DNA of 64,000 nt from Delphinus delphis (Eukaryota > Chordata > Mammalia > Artiodactyla > Delphinidae). Below are positions 49,494-60,690 of the stretch, piece by piece; the first letter of the stretch is position 1, and the number at the start of each line of letters is the position of its first letter. Under the pieces are notes generated by a model that saw only the letters and a list, made by a program, of their open reading frames with translations, was not told where the DNA came from and did no database searches. The stretch is taken from contig NC_082684.1 of assembly GCF_949987515.2 (NCBI RefSeq), positions 52,046,006-52,110,005 on the forward strand, in the 5' to 3' direction. Position numbers and translations under genes: made by a program.

Positions 49494-49955
49494 TGTATTC
49501 ATTTCCTGGGGTTGCTGTAAAAAAGAACAATAAACCAAGTAGCTTAAAGCAACAGAAATACTGTCATAGCTTTGGGGGCTAAAAGTTCAAAATACAATAT
49601 CAGCAAGGCCATATTCCCTCTGAAACCTATAGGAGAGAATCCTTCCCTGTCTTTTTCTAGCTTCTGGTGGTTTGTCAGTCATCCTTGCCTTCTTTGGCTT
49701 TCAGTTGTTTCACCTCAATCTCTGTCCCCATCATCAAGTGGCTATACTCTCTATGTGTCTGTCTCTGTGTCTCTTCTCTTCTTATGAAGAAACTAGTCAT
49801 ATTGGATTAAAAGTCTGCCATACTCTAGTATGACCTCATCTTAACTTAGAGCTTAATTACATCTGCAAAAACCTTATTTCCAAATAAGGTCATATTTGCA
49901 GGTACCAAATGGGACTTAAGCATATATTTTCGGGAACACTATTCAAGCTTTAACA
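49494..49955 (-). mobile_element. MaLR-type (MLT1-like) solo LTR, antisense
   Basis: Plus strand: 'tgtattcatttcctggggtt', 'agcttaaagcaacagaaata', 'ctagcttctggtggtttgtc', 'gtcatattggattaaaag', 'gacctcatcttaacttagag', 'cttatttccaaataaggtca' and an end 'aagctttaaca', i.e. TG...CA termini. The flanking pentamers 'ccttg' and 'cgttg' differ at one base and may be the old target-site duplication. Confidence 0.85.
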
Positions 49956-50089
49956 CGTTGTTTTTGACTAACTGAAACAGCTCTGTTGTGAATGTGAAGC
50001 TTAGGCTAAAAATGTAGAATAGTGGTTTCTGCAAGGAGACAGTCAAAGGCAAGATGAGTTGATTGACACAATGCTAACAGCCAGTTTGA

Positions 50090-50290
50090 GGACTGACTCT
50101 GTAACAGACACTATTCTCCGCTCTTTATAAATATTGACACATTTTTTTCATCACTATGATCTATGAGGTTGTAGTTTTCTATTTATTTAAAGATGAGGAA
50201 ACTAAAGCACAGAGATATCAAATTGCTGTGATGTGTCAAGGCTGGAATTTGAACTCAGCTAATCCTACCTGGGATCTATATGCTTAACTA
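50090..50290 (-). mobile_element. MIR SINE, antisense
   Basis: 'agacactattctccgctctt', 'aaagatgaggaaactaaagc', 'acagagatatcaaattgctg' and 'ctggaatttgaactcagct' are the reverse complement of the MIR core and tRNA-derived head ('...tcagtttcctcatct...'). An ancient mammalian SINE. Confidence 0.8.
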
Positions 50291-50746
50291 GGATAATGTT
50301 TCAAATCACAAGCTGTTTCCTCAGATTCCTATAAATTGTTTATTATCAGCTACATGTTCCTTCTACCTTTTTATTAGCAGCATGGTGAGGTGCTAGTAGG
50401 TGGGGTGAGTTCAAAGGTGACATAGGACTGGCCACAAAAGGATTACCAAGTTTACAAAATATAGCTGGCTCCAGCTTTGTATTAGTGTATGCTCATACTT
50501 ATATGCATGCTTAAATCTCTATTTATTCTCATTATAATACCTACTTTATCTATCTGAGAGTTTCTGAATGAATTACAAAGTTATATATACCCCTAGTTGC
50601 CCTACACATATTTTCTATTTATGTTCTATATTAGGACAAATATTGAAGAACTGATATTTCAGCTTGCTACACTTAAATATTATTTTTATGAAAACATATC
50701 TATATAGATAGACATGCATACCTATATGAAAATAAATTAAAAAATA
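50291..50746. other. Unassigned AT-rich DNA
   Basis: Nothing recognised. Confidence 0.5.
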
Positions 50747-50759
50747 AAAACATATATAT

Positions 50760-50966
50760 ATATATATATATTTTTTTTTTTGCGGGCCTCGCACTGTTGT
50801 GGCTTCTCCCATTGTGGAGCACAGGCTCCAGACGCACAGGTTCAGTGGCCATGGCTCACGGGCCTAGCCGCTCCGTGGCATGTGGGATCTTCCCAGACCG
50901 GGGCACGAACCCGTGTCCCCTGCATCGGCAGGCGGACTCTCAACCACTGCACCACCAGGGAAGCCC
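50760..50966 (-). mobile_element. CHR SINE (short cetacean form), antisense
   Basis: A T-run followed by the reverse complement of the short CHR form: 'gcgggcctcgcactgttgtg' to 'accaccagggaagccc'. Duplication 'aaaacatatatat' at 50747-50759 and 50967-50979. An extra (TA)n run lies between the left duplication and the T-run. Confidence 0.95.
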
Positions 50967-50979
50967 AAAACATATATAT

Positions 50980-51681
50980 TATTTAAAACACTAGCCCATA
51001 TTTTTTTGTAAACCTTAGGGTTACTTTAGAGGTTGAATAGAGATTTCATCAAACCTCTTTTCCATAATTTATAATTATGGAAAATTATTGCTGGCATTTC
51101 ACTGCAAAACACCTGTAATTGAAGTTCAAAAATAATGTACTGAAAAAATGCTATTAAACTCATAGGTCAGGGCAAATGTGATAAAATATATTTCTCAAAC
51201 TAACAGTTTATTATTTTAGATTTTTTTCTTCAAAATAAAATAGATCAGGAAGATATGACATCTGAAATGTGAGCATACAACACATGAAACTTTTTTTTTT
51301 TTCTTTTTTAGGTATTTGAAAGCTGAGTCTTGTTAAGCTTCTCAGAGATGCTGCCCATTTGGGTGGACCACCAGCAAATCATGAAAATACTGTAAAATGT
51401 AAATATATGGTTCGAAGCTATGAGTAAAGCAGTTGAATTTACGTGTGCTCATCTATTGGTGTTTTGTTCTGGGGCATTTTTATTATAGTCTGTAAAATGG
51501 TGATAAGGAAGAGTGGGCACTGAGAAATCAGACTCCATCATCACCAAGGTAGATAATCTTAGCCAAATTTTAGGAAATGAGCTGATTTTTACTGTCTTAG
51601 GAGGCTTAAAGCATATATCCTTTTTTAAAACATATAGTCACAGTTGTATAGAACCACCGTGGTTGGCTGACATACCAATCT
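50980..51681. other. Unassigned AT-rich DNA
   Basis: A T-rich tract at 51291-51311 precedes 'ag' and could mimic a splice acceptor, but no exon-like sequence follows. Confidence 0.4.
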
Positions 51682-52172
51682 TGTAACCAAACAGGACCAT
51701 ATAGGGCCTTCCAGGGACAGACCCCTCCCCATATCCTTTGCTACAGCTTCTCTCTGAAGTACCTAGATAATAGTACGTCATGCTTATTTCCTGAGTTTTT
51801 CATATGCTAAAACCACCACCAAATGGAAGAAATTAACTACTTGATGACCATGAGCACATAACCCTGAACTTCTGGCACCTAAGAATTGGTAACGTTAACT
51901 CCTGTAACACCACCCTATTACCTCACCATCAACCAATCAGAGAACCGTGCAGGAGCTGATTACATATCCACATCCCTCACTTGGCCTTTAAAAATGCGTT
52001 GCTGAAACCTTTTGGGGAGGTCAGAGTTTTAGAGCATGAGCAAGGCACCTGTTCTCCTTGTATTGGCATTTTTACAATAAATGCTGCACTTTCTTTCACC
52101 ACAACCTGTTGTCAGTAGATTGGCTTTGCTGCGTGTGGGCAAGTAGATGGGCCCAAGTTTGGTTCAGTAACA
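51682..52172 (+). mobile_element. Solo LTR, class I (ERV1/gamma-type) endogenous retrovirus
   Basis: About 490 bp with the layout of a retroviral LTR: a possible TG start (tgtaaccaaacaggacc), the promoter CCAAT box 'aaccaatcag' (about 51931-51940) and a TATA-like 'ctttaaaaatg' about 50 bp further on. The poly(A) signal 'aataaa' is at 52076-52081, with a pyrimidine-rich R/U5 and a CA end (ttcagtaaca). The C-rich centre ('caccaccctattacctcacc') contrasts with the AT-rich flanks. No gag, pol or env sequence adjoins it, so it is a solo LTR left by recombination. No clean flanking duplication, so the 5' boundary is uncertain. Confidence 0.65.
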
Positions 52173-53264
52173 TTATTGAATAGAAAAGCGAAAAGTTTTG
52201 CATACCTTAAAGCAATTTCTACAAACTTGATGCTAGGAAACAAGGTCAGGTTCAAATTGCTCCATTTGATGCTTCCATGGGCAACTAACGGAGCAATTAA
52301 ATCTGCTGACTACAAATAATTGTAATAATGGGGATTTAAAGTTGACCTTGAAGTGAATTAAGGTGCTGGTAAGAGTACAATATTTCCACCCTTCTCAAGG
52401 AAAAAAAAAAAACCCAGATTTTCAAAGTGATACTTTTTTGAAAATGAAGCAAAATTCAAAAGTAAGCTTGCAAAATTATGCTAAATGTAGGAAGCTGCCA
52501 TGGTCACTATCTGAACATCCCATGAAAATGTGTTACTAATAAAACTGTCAGTGGAGCCACCAGTGTCTATAACACTCCATCCTTATTCAAGCATAGCATC
52601 TTTCCAAATCGAGCCTTGGAAATTCTGGCCACTGCTCTTTTGTGCTGGAGCATATCTCTCAGTTTTAGGGACATAAAGATAACTCATTGTTGGGAAATTA
52701 CATTTTCATTTTATTACAAATACTTTTCCTTTAAGATTTCTTCATACACTCCACATCTAACAAAACACCCTATTGTAACATGATTGCTGTTAATTGTATG
52801 AAACATTTCTTTGAGAGACGGCAAACAGTTGAGATAAAACATGGATCTTAGTTAAAGCATTTTATAGGGAGAAGAATACAGTGTGGATCTTTGAAATACT
52901 ATCCTTAACATGGCCTCACAAGGGAAATGGATGAGGCTTTCCTTTCTTATCAAAGTTCTTTCACTGTGAAAAGAATATTTGTGGAATATAAGACTAGAAA
53001 ATACAACTCATGTGATTTTATTAACAATTCTAAACTGTGTTAAAAGGATGTGTGATTACTGAAGAATAAGCTACCTTTAAGTGAAACAAAATTCATGTTT
53101 AATTCATCAATTATGTTAATTTAAACAAACCCAGGACATAATGACATATCTTATAAACCCTAATTTTTAATAAGATTTGTAGATTTGGATAAGGAATAAA
53201 ACATAAGAAGAAAAGGTACACACTGATATTTTATTCTACTTTTCCCTGGTCTTAATATGAATTT
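52173..53264. other. Unassigned AT-rich DNA
   Basis: Nothing recognised. Confidence 0.5.
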
Positions 53265-53345
53265 ATTCATTTAACACATATTTATTGATCATCCACTGTA
53301 AGTTAGGTGCTTGCCTGGATGCTAAGATACTATTTCTTTCTACAG
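53265..53345. mobile_element. Short ancient-repeat fragment (L2/MIR-age)
   Basis: 'catatttattgatcatccac' then 'taagttaggtgcttgcctgg' is the 'tttattgagcacctactatg...gccaggcactgtgctagg' motif shared by the ancient repeat at 5330. Short. Confidence 0.4.
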
Positions 53346-53389
53346 CCTATCAAAGTAGTTTATTGGTCAAGACCATAAAGGGTTTCTTT

Positions 53390-54200
53390 AAAGTTTTATC
53401 CTGAAATATTGTAAATATATACCAAAGTAGACAAAGAGTATACAGCATCTCCATGTACACAAAATTCAGCTTCAACAAATAAGAACCCATGGCCTGTCTT
53501 ACTTCATCCATTCCCCTACCATTTTTCCAGTTCCCAGGGTATTTTGAATAAAATACCATACTTCACATCATTTTATCTGTAAGTAATTCAGTATTTATCT
53601 ATAAAATGTTTTTATAGTTATTTTTTAAAAAACCACTGCACCATTACCACACCTAAAACTTTTGACAATCTCTTAATATCATCAAATATCCATTCAGTGT
53701 TCAAATTTTCAATTAGTTTTTAAATGTAATGAAATCAAATTTAAGGGACTTTGATTATGACCCAAATATAGTCCACACATTGCCACTGTTCAATATGGCT
53801 CTTAAGTTCCTTTAAATCTATAGGTTCTACTTTCTTCGTGTTTCTTCCCTTTCAGTTTATTTGTTGGAAAAAAAAAAAAAAAAACTCTACTTGTCCTGTA
53901 GAGTTTTCCCACTGTATGGGTCTTACTGATTGCATCCCATGGTGCATTTTAAAATGTTTCTCTGTCCTCTGTTTGATTTAGAAGCTTGATAAGATACAGG
54001 TAGGAGTATCTTGGGGATTCAGTTTTGTAAGTGGTGGGTGTGTTCTGCCATCTGCAAGCAACAATATCTTGTTGTCTCATATTCTGGTTAACAGTCTTTG
54101 ATGCCCAATGCCTGTATGCATTGTTATCAGAAGTTGTGAAACATTCTAATTCTAGCATTCTTTTTCATTTATTGAGTGGAGTACTTCTATAGGAAAAAAC
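53390..54200 (-). mobile_element. Old antisense LINE (probably L1M 3' region)
   Basis: Plus-strand blocks 'ccactgcaccattaccacac', 'aatatcatcaaatatccatt', 'aatatagtccacacattgcc', 'ggctcttaagttcctttaaa', 'ctgattgcatcccatggtgc' and 'attctaattctagcattctt' follow in order a well-spread old antisense LINE sequence. A later block of the same consensus appears at 55075-55265. Confidence 0.55.
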
Positions 54201-55074
54201 ATTCTTGTATTTATTATTAAGTTTTACACTGGTAGCTTTTATAGGAAAAACAAGATACATACTTGATTTTTCTCTTAAATTGGCTATTTAAAAAATAATA
54301 TATAGCTTTATTAGCAACCTCAAGTTATGAGCAACTATTTTTAATTGTTAAGAACTCATGGATTTAAATATATTTGACCTGTTTCAACCTGTTACAATTA
54401 TTTTCCTTAAATAATTGTAATTGTGAAAATTACTCTGTCTTTGCCAGTGTGAGATACGTTGACCCCTGAAAACTTCTGAAGATTCAAGTGATCTTGGATA
54501 GCTCTCTTGCTGTCTATTATCACAGATGTTTTATAATCATTTGGAATCATCTACTTTCATTTTTGTGAACAGAACTACCCTCATTTTGGATTTATCTAAT
54601 ATTTATCATGATTAGATTAATGTGCTTCATTCCAGGTTGACAAAGGTCCTAAATGATATCACGTCCCTCAGAGGAGATCACATCAGGAAGCATAAAATGT
54701 CAATCTGCCTCTCACTGCTGATATTAATTTTTCACCCAGACAAGGTGTTTTCCTATTTCTCTACTTTATGGTTACTAGTTTCTTCTGTGAAACTCACAAG
54801 GAAGTTGTGGGAAGATACATTCAGACCATGTAAATATCCCATAACTCATTAAAAATATTCTCCTGGGTTTATCAACCATTAATGATTCTTGCTTGAACCA
54901 ATCTTCACTATGACAGTTACAAAATGATATTTTTCCATCTCCTGCAGTCCCTTCACATTTAGAGGCTGTCAACTGACATTCTACTATGAAAAAAAGCCCT
55001 TCAGCTCATCCTTTTATCTATATATTTATTTATCTGTTTGTTTACTTATGATAGCTATATACTCATGGCTTTCT
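54201..55074. other. Mostly unassigned DNA between two parts of an old antisense LINE
   Basis: Some of 54220-54440 may belong to the LINE. The remainder is unassigned. Confidence 0.35.
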
Positions 55075-55265
55075 ACTTTGCTGTTCAAATTGCCCAAGAT
55101 TTGGCTAGTAGGTGTCAAAAAACTGCCTCCTGGTTCCTAGTAATAGGCCCCCATATATTTATTTTATTATTATTATTATTTTAGCCTTTTCTTACTTTCT
55201 TCTATAACAACGTTTTCAAGCTCATGTTGTGTCTATCCTAACCAGATTTAGAGTCAAGACATTTT
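55075..55265 (-). mobile_element. Old antisense LINE, second block
   Basis: 'ctgttcaaattgcccaagat', 'ttggctagtaggtgtcaaaa', 'tgcctcctggttcctagtaa' and 'cttttcttactttcttctat' continue the antisense LINE order begun at 53390. A TTA-rich stretch is embedded. Confidence 0.45.
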
Positions 55266-55897
55266 TATGAAACCAGAACAAATCTGACATCATAATCTGA
55301 TAAATATGTTATTAGAAAGTCAAATTAGAAGTCAATCTCTGCTATGAATATAAATGAAAAAAATCCTTAACAACATTTTAGAAAATTGAATTCTGCAATA
55401 TTCCTTGGTAGTTAAAGACAATGATTGTAATACAGCTACCATCTCCAAAATTTTCCTCTCCAAATCAAAAGAAAAGTATATAATCTTTTTTATTCCTAAA
55501 AAAAACAAAAGTGAAAATTAAATTATGCAAAACTGTAAGTATAGCATAATTTGAAAATAAAGAATGCTGAAACTGTAAATAACTGTAAGTAAAAAAAAGA
55601 AAAGAAAAAATTTCAATGCAGAACATCTTGGCCTACCGTACTACTCTTGCCCTGGAACAAGGCTTTGTGGCAAACAAAGACAGAATGAGAAAAACTATGG
55701 AAAAGACATAAGAGGGACACTAGCCAGAGGATCCCAAAGATGATTTGCAATGAGAACCAAACATATTAAATCCATCCTAAATCGGAAACTACTGGAAAAG
55801 TGTCTGGGCAGATCAGGGCATAATCTACAGAGAAGAGATTCTTAAGTAGATATGATTTAAAGGGGGAGTTACTATTTAAAAGGGGAGATGCCATTTT
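55266..55897. other. Unassigned DNA
   Basis: Nothing recognised. Confidence 0.45.
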
Positions 55898-56432
55898 AAA
55901 GGAATAGGGAAGGGACTTCCCTGGTGGTCCAGTAGTAAAGAATCTGCGTTCCAGGGTTCCTTCCCTGGTCAGGGAACTAAGATCCCACATGCTGCAGGGC
56001 AACTAAGCTGGCATGCCACAATCACTGAGCTTGTGTGCCTCAACAAGGGAGCCCACATGCTGCAAACTACAGAGCCCCCTGCAGTGGAAGCGTGGAGTCT
56101 TAACCACTGGACCACCAACGTCTTTAACTACCAAGGAATATTGCTGAATTCAATTTTCTAAAATGTTGTTATACAATAAAACTCAAAATGCTACAAGGCC
56201 CACGTGCTCTGGAACCCACGCGCCACATCTACAGAGCCCACGCACCCTGGAGCCTGCGCCCCACAATGAGAGAAAAATCCGCATGCCACAACTAGAGAGA
56301 AGCTTGCGTGCCGTAATGAAGAGCCTGCGCACCGCAATGAAGACCCTGCATGGTACAACTAAGACCTGACATGGCCAAAAATAAATTAATTAAAAATTTT
56401 TTTAAAAATTTATATTAAAAAAGGGATAGGGG
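55898..56432 (+). mobile_element. CHR SINE, long form, rearranged with an inverted SINE piece inside
   Basis: A plus-strand CHR SINE starts at 55912 ('gggacttccctggtggtcca') and its tail half resumes at about 56198 ('ggcccacgtgctctggaacc') to the AT-rich end. Between them, 56074-56120 reads 'cgtggagtcttaaccactgg' and 'accacca', the 5' end of a CHR SINE in the opposite direction. About 77 bp of non-SINE sequence follows. The outer flanks 'aaaggaataggga' (55898-55910) and 'aaagggatagggg' (56420-56432) match at 11 of 13 positions, so the whole block lies within one original insertion. Confidence 0.8.
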
Positions 56433-56689
56433 AGATCTAAAGGGGACTTTCAAAATGCATAGTTCCTCAGGGAGAAAAAAGGCAAAAAGTAAGGTAGAAA
56501 CACTCTTTGGCAATAGGATGGTGTAGAGAAAAAGAAAAATAAGAAGGCAATTTTAGGGTTTTACAGGGTAAAAGAAAGTCATAAAATTGGAAGCCTCACA
56601 ATGCTTCTCCTACCAACTAACCAAAAAGCTAACAAACCCCCTGGATTGTGCTTTACTGACTGAAGGTAGGAGGTATTTATGCATCATGC
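56433..56689. other. Unassigned DNA
   Basis: Nothing recognised. Confidence 0.45.
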
Positions 56690-56985
56690 TCTGGTGATGT
56701 GGATAAGAATTCTTTGATTAACCCTAGGTTACAAATATTTTCTCCTATGTTTTACTTTTAAAAGTTTTATAACTGTATACTTTTAGATTTCTGATGCATT
56801 TTGAGTTTTTTGGGTTTTTTTTTGTGTGTGTGTGTGTAACGTATAGGGTTTAGGTTGAGGTTCAGTTATTTGTTTATTTGCATATAGATGTAATTAAATA
56901 GCTTCTCCTTGCATTCTGTCCAGGTTTTATGGTTTCTTTTCAGTGGGAGAAACAAGGTGAAGTTGTTTACTTTATCTTACTAAGA
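56690..56985 (-). mobile_element. Antisense L1 ORF2 fragment
   Basis: 'aatattttctcctatgtttt', 'aaaagttttataactgtata', 'atgcattttgagttttttgg' and 'ataatgcatt'-like blocks, with a GT-rich run at about 56825-56838, match antisense L1 ORF2 C-terminal sequence. It lies head to head with the plus-strand old L1 that begins near 57000. Confidence 0.55.
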
Positions 56986-56999
56986 GCCTCCAGCATCTT

Positions 57000-57650
57000 C
57001 TTTAATGGAGAAACACTGGAAGCATGACTACTAAGATCAAAGAGAATATAAATATAGCCACTATGTCAACTGTTATTGTATTCATAGTATTAGCCAATGA
57101 AATTAGACAGAATAAATTAATTAGAGGCATAAAAAAGGCGGTAAAGAAGAAGTAAAATAGTCACTATTTTGAAATGATCCAATAGATACCATAAAACAAC
57201 AACCAATTATAAAACTAAGTCAAATAATAAAATTATTATTAGATACCATATAACAACCAATTATAAAACTAAGTCAAATAATAAAATAATTCAATCAGCA
57301 GCAAAATATAAAATTAATGTTAAAAAATCAATAGTCTTTCTTTTCACAAATAATAAACAGAGGACATACTGGTAGGAAAATAATCAATTTACAATGGCAA
57401 CAAAAAATTAAATATTTAAGAAGAATTTAATAAGAAATACGCAAATCTTATGCGAAAAATTTTAGAATACACCTGAAGGACACTAAAGTAGAATTGAATA
57501 AAAACAACAACACAACGTTAAAAAGATAACAATTATCTTTATATTAATATGTAACGTCAATATAATACCAATTAAAATTCCAACAAAGTATTCCAGGGAG
57601 TGAATCAAATTAATACTAAAATTCATACACATGCAAGAATAGCCAGGAAA
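57000..57650 (+). mobile_element. Old L1 (host of the nested stack), left half: reverse-transcriptase region
   Basis: Heavily decayed ORF2 sequence ('aaacactggaagcatgacta', 'tagccaatgaaattagacag', 'gaataaattaattagaggca', 'aattccaacaaagtattcca', 'caagaatagccagg'). It breaks off at 57650 and resumes at about 62953 with the next part of the same ORF2. A 57-bp tandem duplication lies at 57184-57291. Confidence 0.75.
57184..57291. repeat. 57-bp tandem duplication in the old L1
   Basis: Two successive units beginning 'agataccata' and sharing 'acaaccaattataaaactaa' and 'gtcaaataataaaat'. The units differ by a few bases. Confidence 0.9.
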
Positions 57651-58801
57651 GGGTGACATCATCAAGATGGTGTCATAGATCATTTCAGACATCAGTCCCC
57701 TTCACAAAAGGCCAACTAGCAACTATCCACAGACAAAACATCCCTGTGAAAATCCCAGAAGTGGGATACAGCTGAAGTACCCGCCTGGACCACAGACACA
57801 GAAAAGGACTGCATTAGAAGGGTAAGAGGAGTGGTTTCACTTTGACCACATCTCCCCTCCTCCAGACCAGTATAGACTTGTATCTAGAGGACCCCTCTGC
57901 ATCTGTATGTTCTCTAGTAGTAAAAAAGAACCCAAAGTGAACATCCACCTCTCCCACCACTGAGGGAGACATCTCAGGAGGCCCAGCTGGATCCTGCCTA
58001 ATGGAGATCATTAAGGGAATCTGCAGACCTAGACCACTGGGAATTAGATAGGGATGGAGATGGGGGTGGAGCATACAGCAACTATCTCTCAGATCATGGC
58101 CAATCACATACTTGGTTATGTCAGTGGCCAAGCAGTGTTCCGAGTCTGAACACAGATACCTGGCAGCCAAAGAGCACATCCTATGGCCTTCCTGGGCAGG
58201 GAAACAAATTACAGCTGCCACCACCCCCAACTGTGGAGAATAGCCTCCAGATTCACCCAACCAGGAAGATTGGTCAGACAACCCAGGCAGCTGTGGAGCC
58301 AATGCTACAGCCTCACTTGGGCAGGAAGCCAAGCCAGTAAACCTCTCAACTGTTGAGCATGGCCTCTGGCCCTTCCTAATCAGGGGGCCTGAACAGTGAC
58401 CCTGGGCAGCCTTGGAGCCCAGCCTACAGCCCTGCGCAATAGCTGAGCCCAGCGGACAGCCTTGCTCCCATTGTGGAATTCAGTCTGCCGCCTCATCCAA
58501 ACAGAAAGCATAGTCACAGAACCCAATTGTGGTGTATAACCTGAAGCCCCAAATGATCAGGAAACACAAACGGTGACACGGTCCAACCACAGAACACAGT
58601 CTCCAGCCCACTCAACTATAGGATACTGATGGAGGGCCTGCCTGACCAGAAAGCCTGGCTAGTGACCTCACCCAACAGCAGAGCAGGAAGCTACCTACTT
58701 GATGCTGAAGCCTGCAGTCCTGCCCATCTTCAAGGCAAACGTACAGCCTGGCCTGATCTCAGCACACAGTCCACAGCCCTGCCTGAACAGTTAGAAACAT
58801 T
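57651..58801 (+). promoter_or_regulatory. 5'UTR of L1 copy E with imperfect internal repeats
   Basis: The C-rich 1.15-kb 5'UTR opens with a YY1-like 'caagatgg' at 57663-57670, now 'tgt' where 'cgg' would be expected. From about 58110 it is built of loosely repeated units of very roughly 70-80 bp combining 'cagcctggagcccagc'-like and 'aatcaggaaac'-like phrases. A 172-codon antisense open frame spans 58332-57814. No activity is expected. Confidence 0.6.
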
Positions 58802-58814
58802 AAGAAAAAAGGAA

Positions 58815-58974
58815 TGGACACCAAGGGGGGAAAGCGGTGGGGGGATGGGGGTGGGGGGGTGATGAATTGGGCTATTGGAATTTACATGTATACACTGATG
58901 TGTATAAAATTGATAAGTAATAAGAACCTGCTGTATAAAAAACTAAATAAAATTAAATTAAAAAACTAAAAAAA
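58815..58974 (+). mobile_element. 160-bp L1 tail inserted in L1 copy E
   Basis: A G-rich start ('gggggatgggggtggggg'), then 'gatgaattgggctattggaa' and 'aagaacctgctgtataaaaa' and a TAAA-rich tail: an extremely 5'-truncated L1 3'UTR. Flanked by a perfect 13-bp duplication 'aagaaaaaaggaa' (58802-58814 and 58975-58987). Confidence 0.85.
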
Positions 58975-60690
58975 AAGAAAAAAGGAAGACCTCAAATACA
59001 CTAACTTTACCAATCAAGAAACTAAAAAACAAGAACAAACTAAGCCTAAAGTTAGCAGAAGTGAAGAAATAATAAAGATTAAAGCAGAAGTACACTAAAT
59101 AAAATTGAGAATAGGAAAACAATAAAAGGATTAACAAAACTAAGAAATGGTTCTTTGAAAAGATAAACAAAATTGACACACCTTTAGCTAGTCTAACCAA
59201 GAGGAAGAAAGAGTGAACTCAAATAAATAAAATTATAAATAAAAGAGGAGACATTATATTTGATACAAACAGAAATACAAAGGATCATAAAAGACTACCA
59301 TTAATAATGATATTCCAACAAAGTGGACAACCTAAAATAAACGGATAAATTCCTAGAAACACACAGCCTACCTAGACTGAATCATGAAGAAATAGAAAAT
59401 CTGAACATAACAATAATGAGTAAGGAGATTTAATCAGTAATCTAAACCACCCAACGAAGACAAGTCCAGGACTGTATGGTCTCAATGGTGAATTCTACTA
59501 CATTTTAAAGAAGAATTAATGCCAATCTTTCTCAAACTCATCAAAAAAATTGAAGAGGAGAGAATATACCTAAACTAATTTTACGAGGCCAGTGTTACTC
59601 TAATACCAAAACCAAAGAAGGGCACTACAAGAAAAGAAAACCACAGGTCAACATGTGTCATGAATATACAGGTCAAAATTCTCAACAAAATACTAGCAAA
59701 TTGAAATCAATAGTACATTAAAAGGATCATATACCCTGATCAAGTGGGATATAACTCTAGAATGCAAGGATGGTTCAACATACCCAAATCAATAAGCATG
59801 ACATTATAGAATAAAAAATAAAATCCTATGATCATCTCAATAAATGCAGAAGAACCATTTTGACAAAATTCAACATGCTTTCATGATTAAAAACATCCCT
59901 CAACAAATTGGGTGTAGAAGAAACACACCTCAAAAATATAATGGCATATAATAAATATATAACAAGCCCATAGCTAATATCCTACTCTAACGTGAAAGGC
60001 TGAAAGCTCTACCTTTAATTTCGGGAACAAGACAAGGGTTCCCACTCTTACCACTCCTATTCAACATAGCACTGGATGTCCTAACCAGAGTAATCAGGCA
60101 AGAAAAAGAAAAGATATCAAATTGCAAAGGAAGAAGTAAAATTGTATCTGTTTGCAGGTGACATGATTCTATATATAAAAACCCTAAAGACACCACCAAA
60201 AAACTGTTAGAACTAGCTAACAAATTCAGTAAAGTTGCAGAATACAAAATCAACACATAAAAATCAGTTATGTTTCTATTCACTATCAACAAATTGTCTA
60301 AAAAAAAATAAGGAATACAATTCCATTTACAAAAGCATCAAAAACAATAAAATACCTAGGAAATGAATTTAACTAAGGAGGTGAAAGATCTGTACACTGA
60401 AAACTAGAAGACACTGATGAAAGTAATTGAAGAAGACACAAAAAAATGGAAAGATATCCCATGTTCATGGATGAGAAGAATCAATATTGTTAAAATGTTC
60501 AGACTACCCAAATCTATCTGTAGATACAATGCAATCTCCATCAAGATTTCAATGTTGTGTTTTATAGAAATAGGAAAAACAGTACTAAAATTTGTACTGA
60601 ACCACAAAAGACCCAAAATAGTCAAAGCAATTTTGAGAAAAAAAGAACAAAGCCAGAGGCATCACACTTCCTGACTTCAGATTATACCAC

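Noticed and set aside
51291..51316. T-rich tract ending in 'ag' that looks like a splice acceptor
   Set aside because: No open frame of exon character follows and no donor site at a sensible distance. T-runs are common here.
56690..57650. Adjacent antisense and sense L1 pieces considered as a twin-priming 5' inversion
   Set aside because: The inverted piece comes from the ORF2 C-terminal region, downstream of the sense piece. Twin priming would invert the more 5' part. Two separate insertions are more likely.
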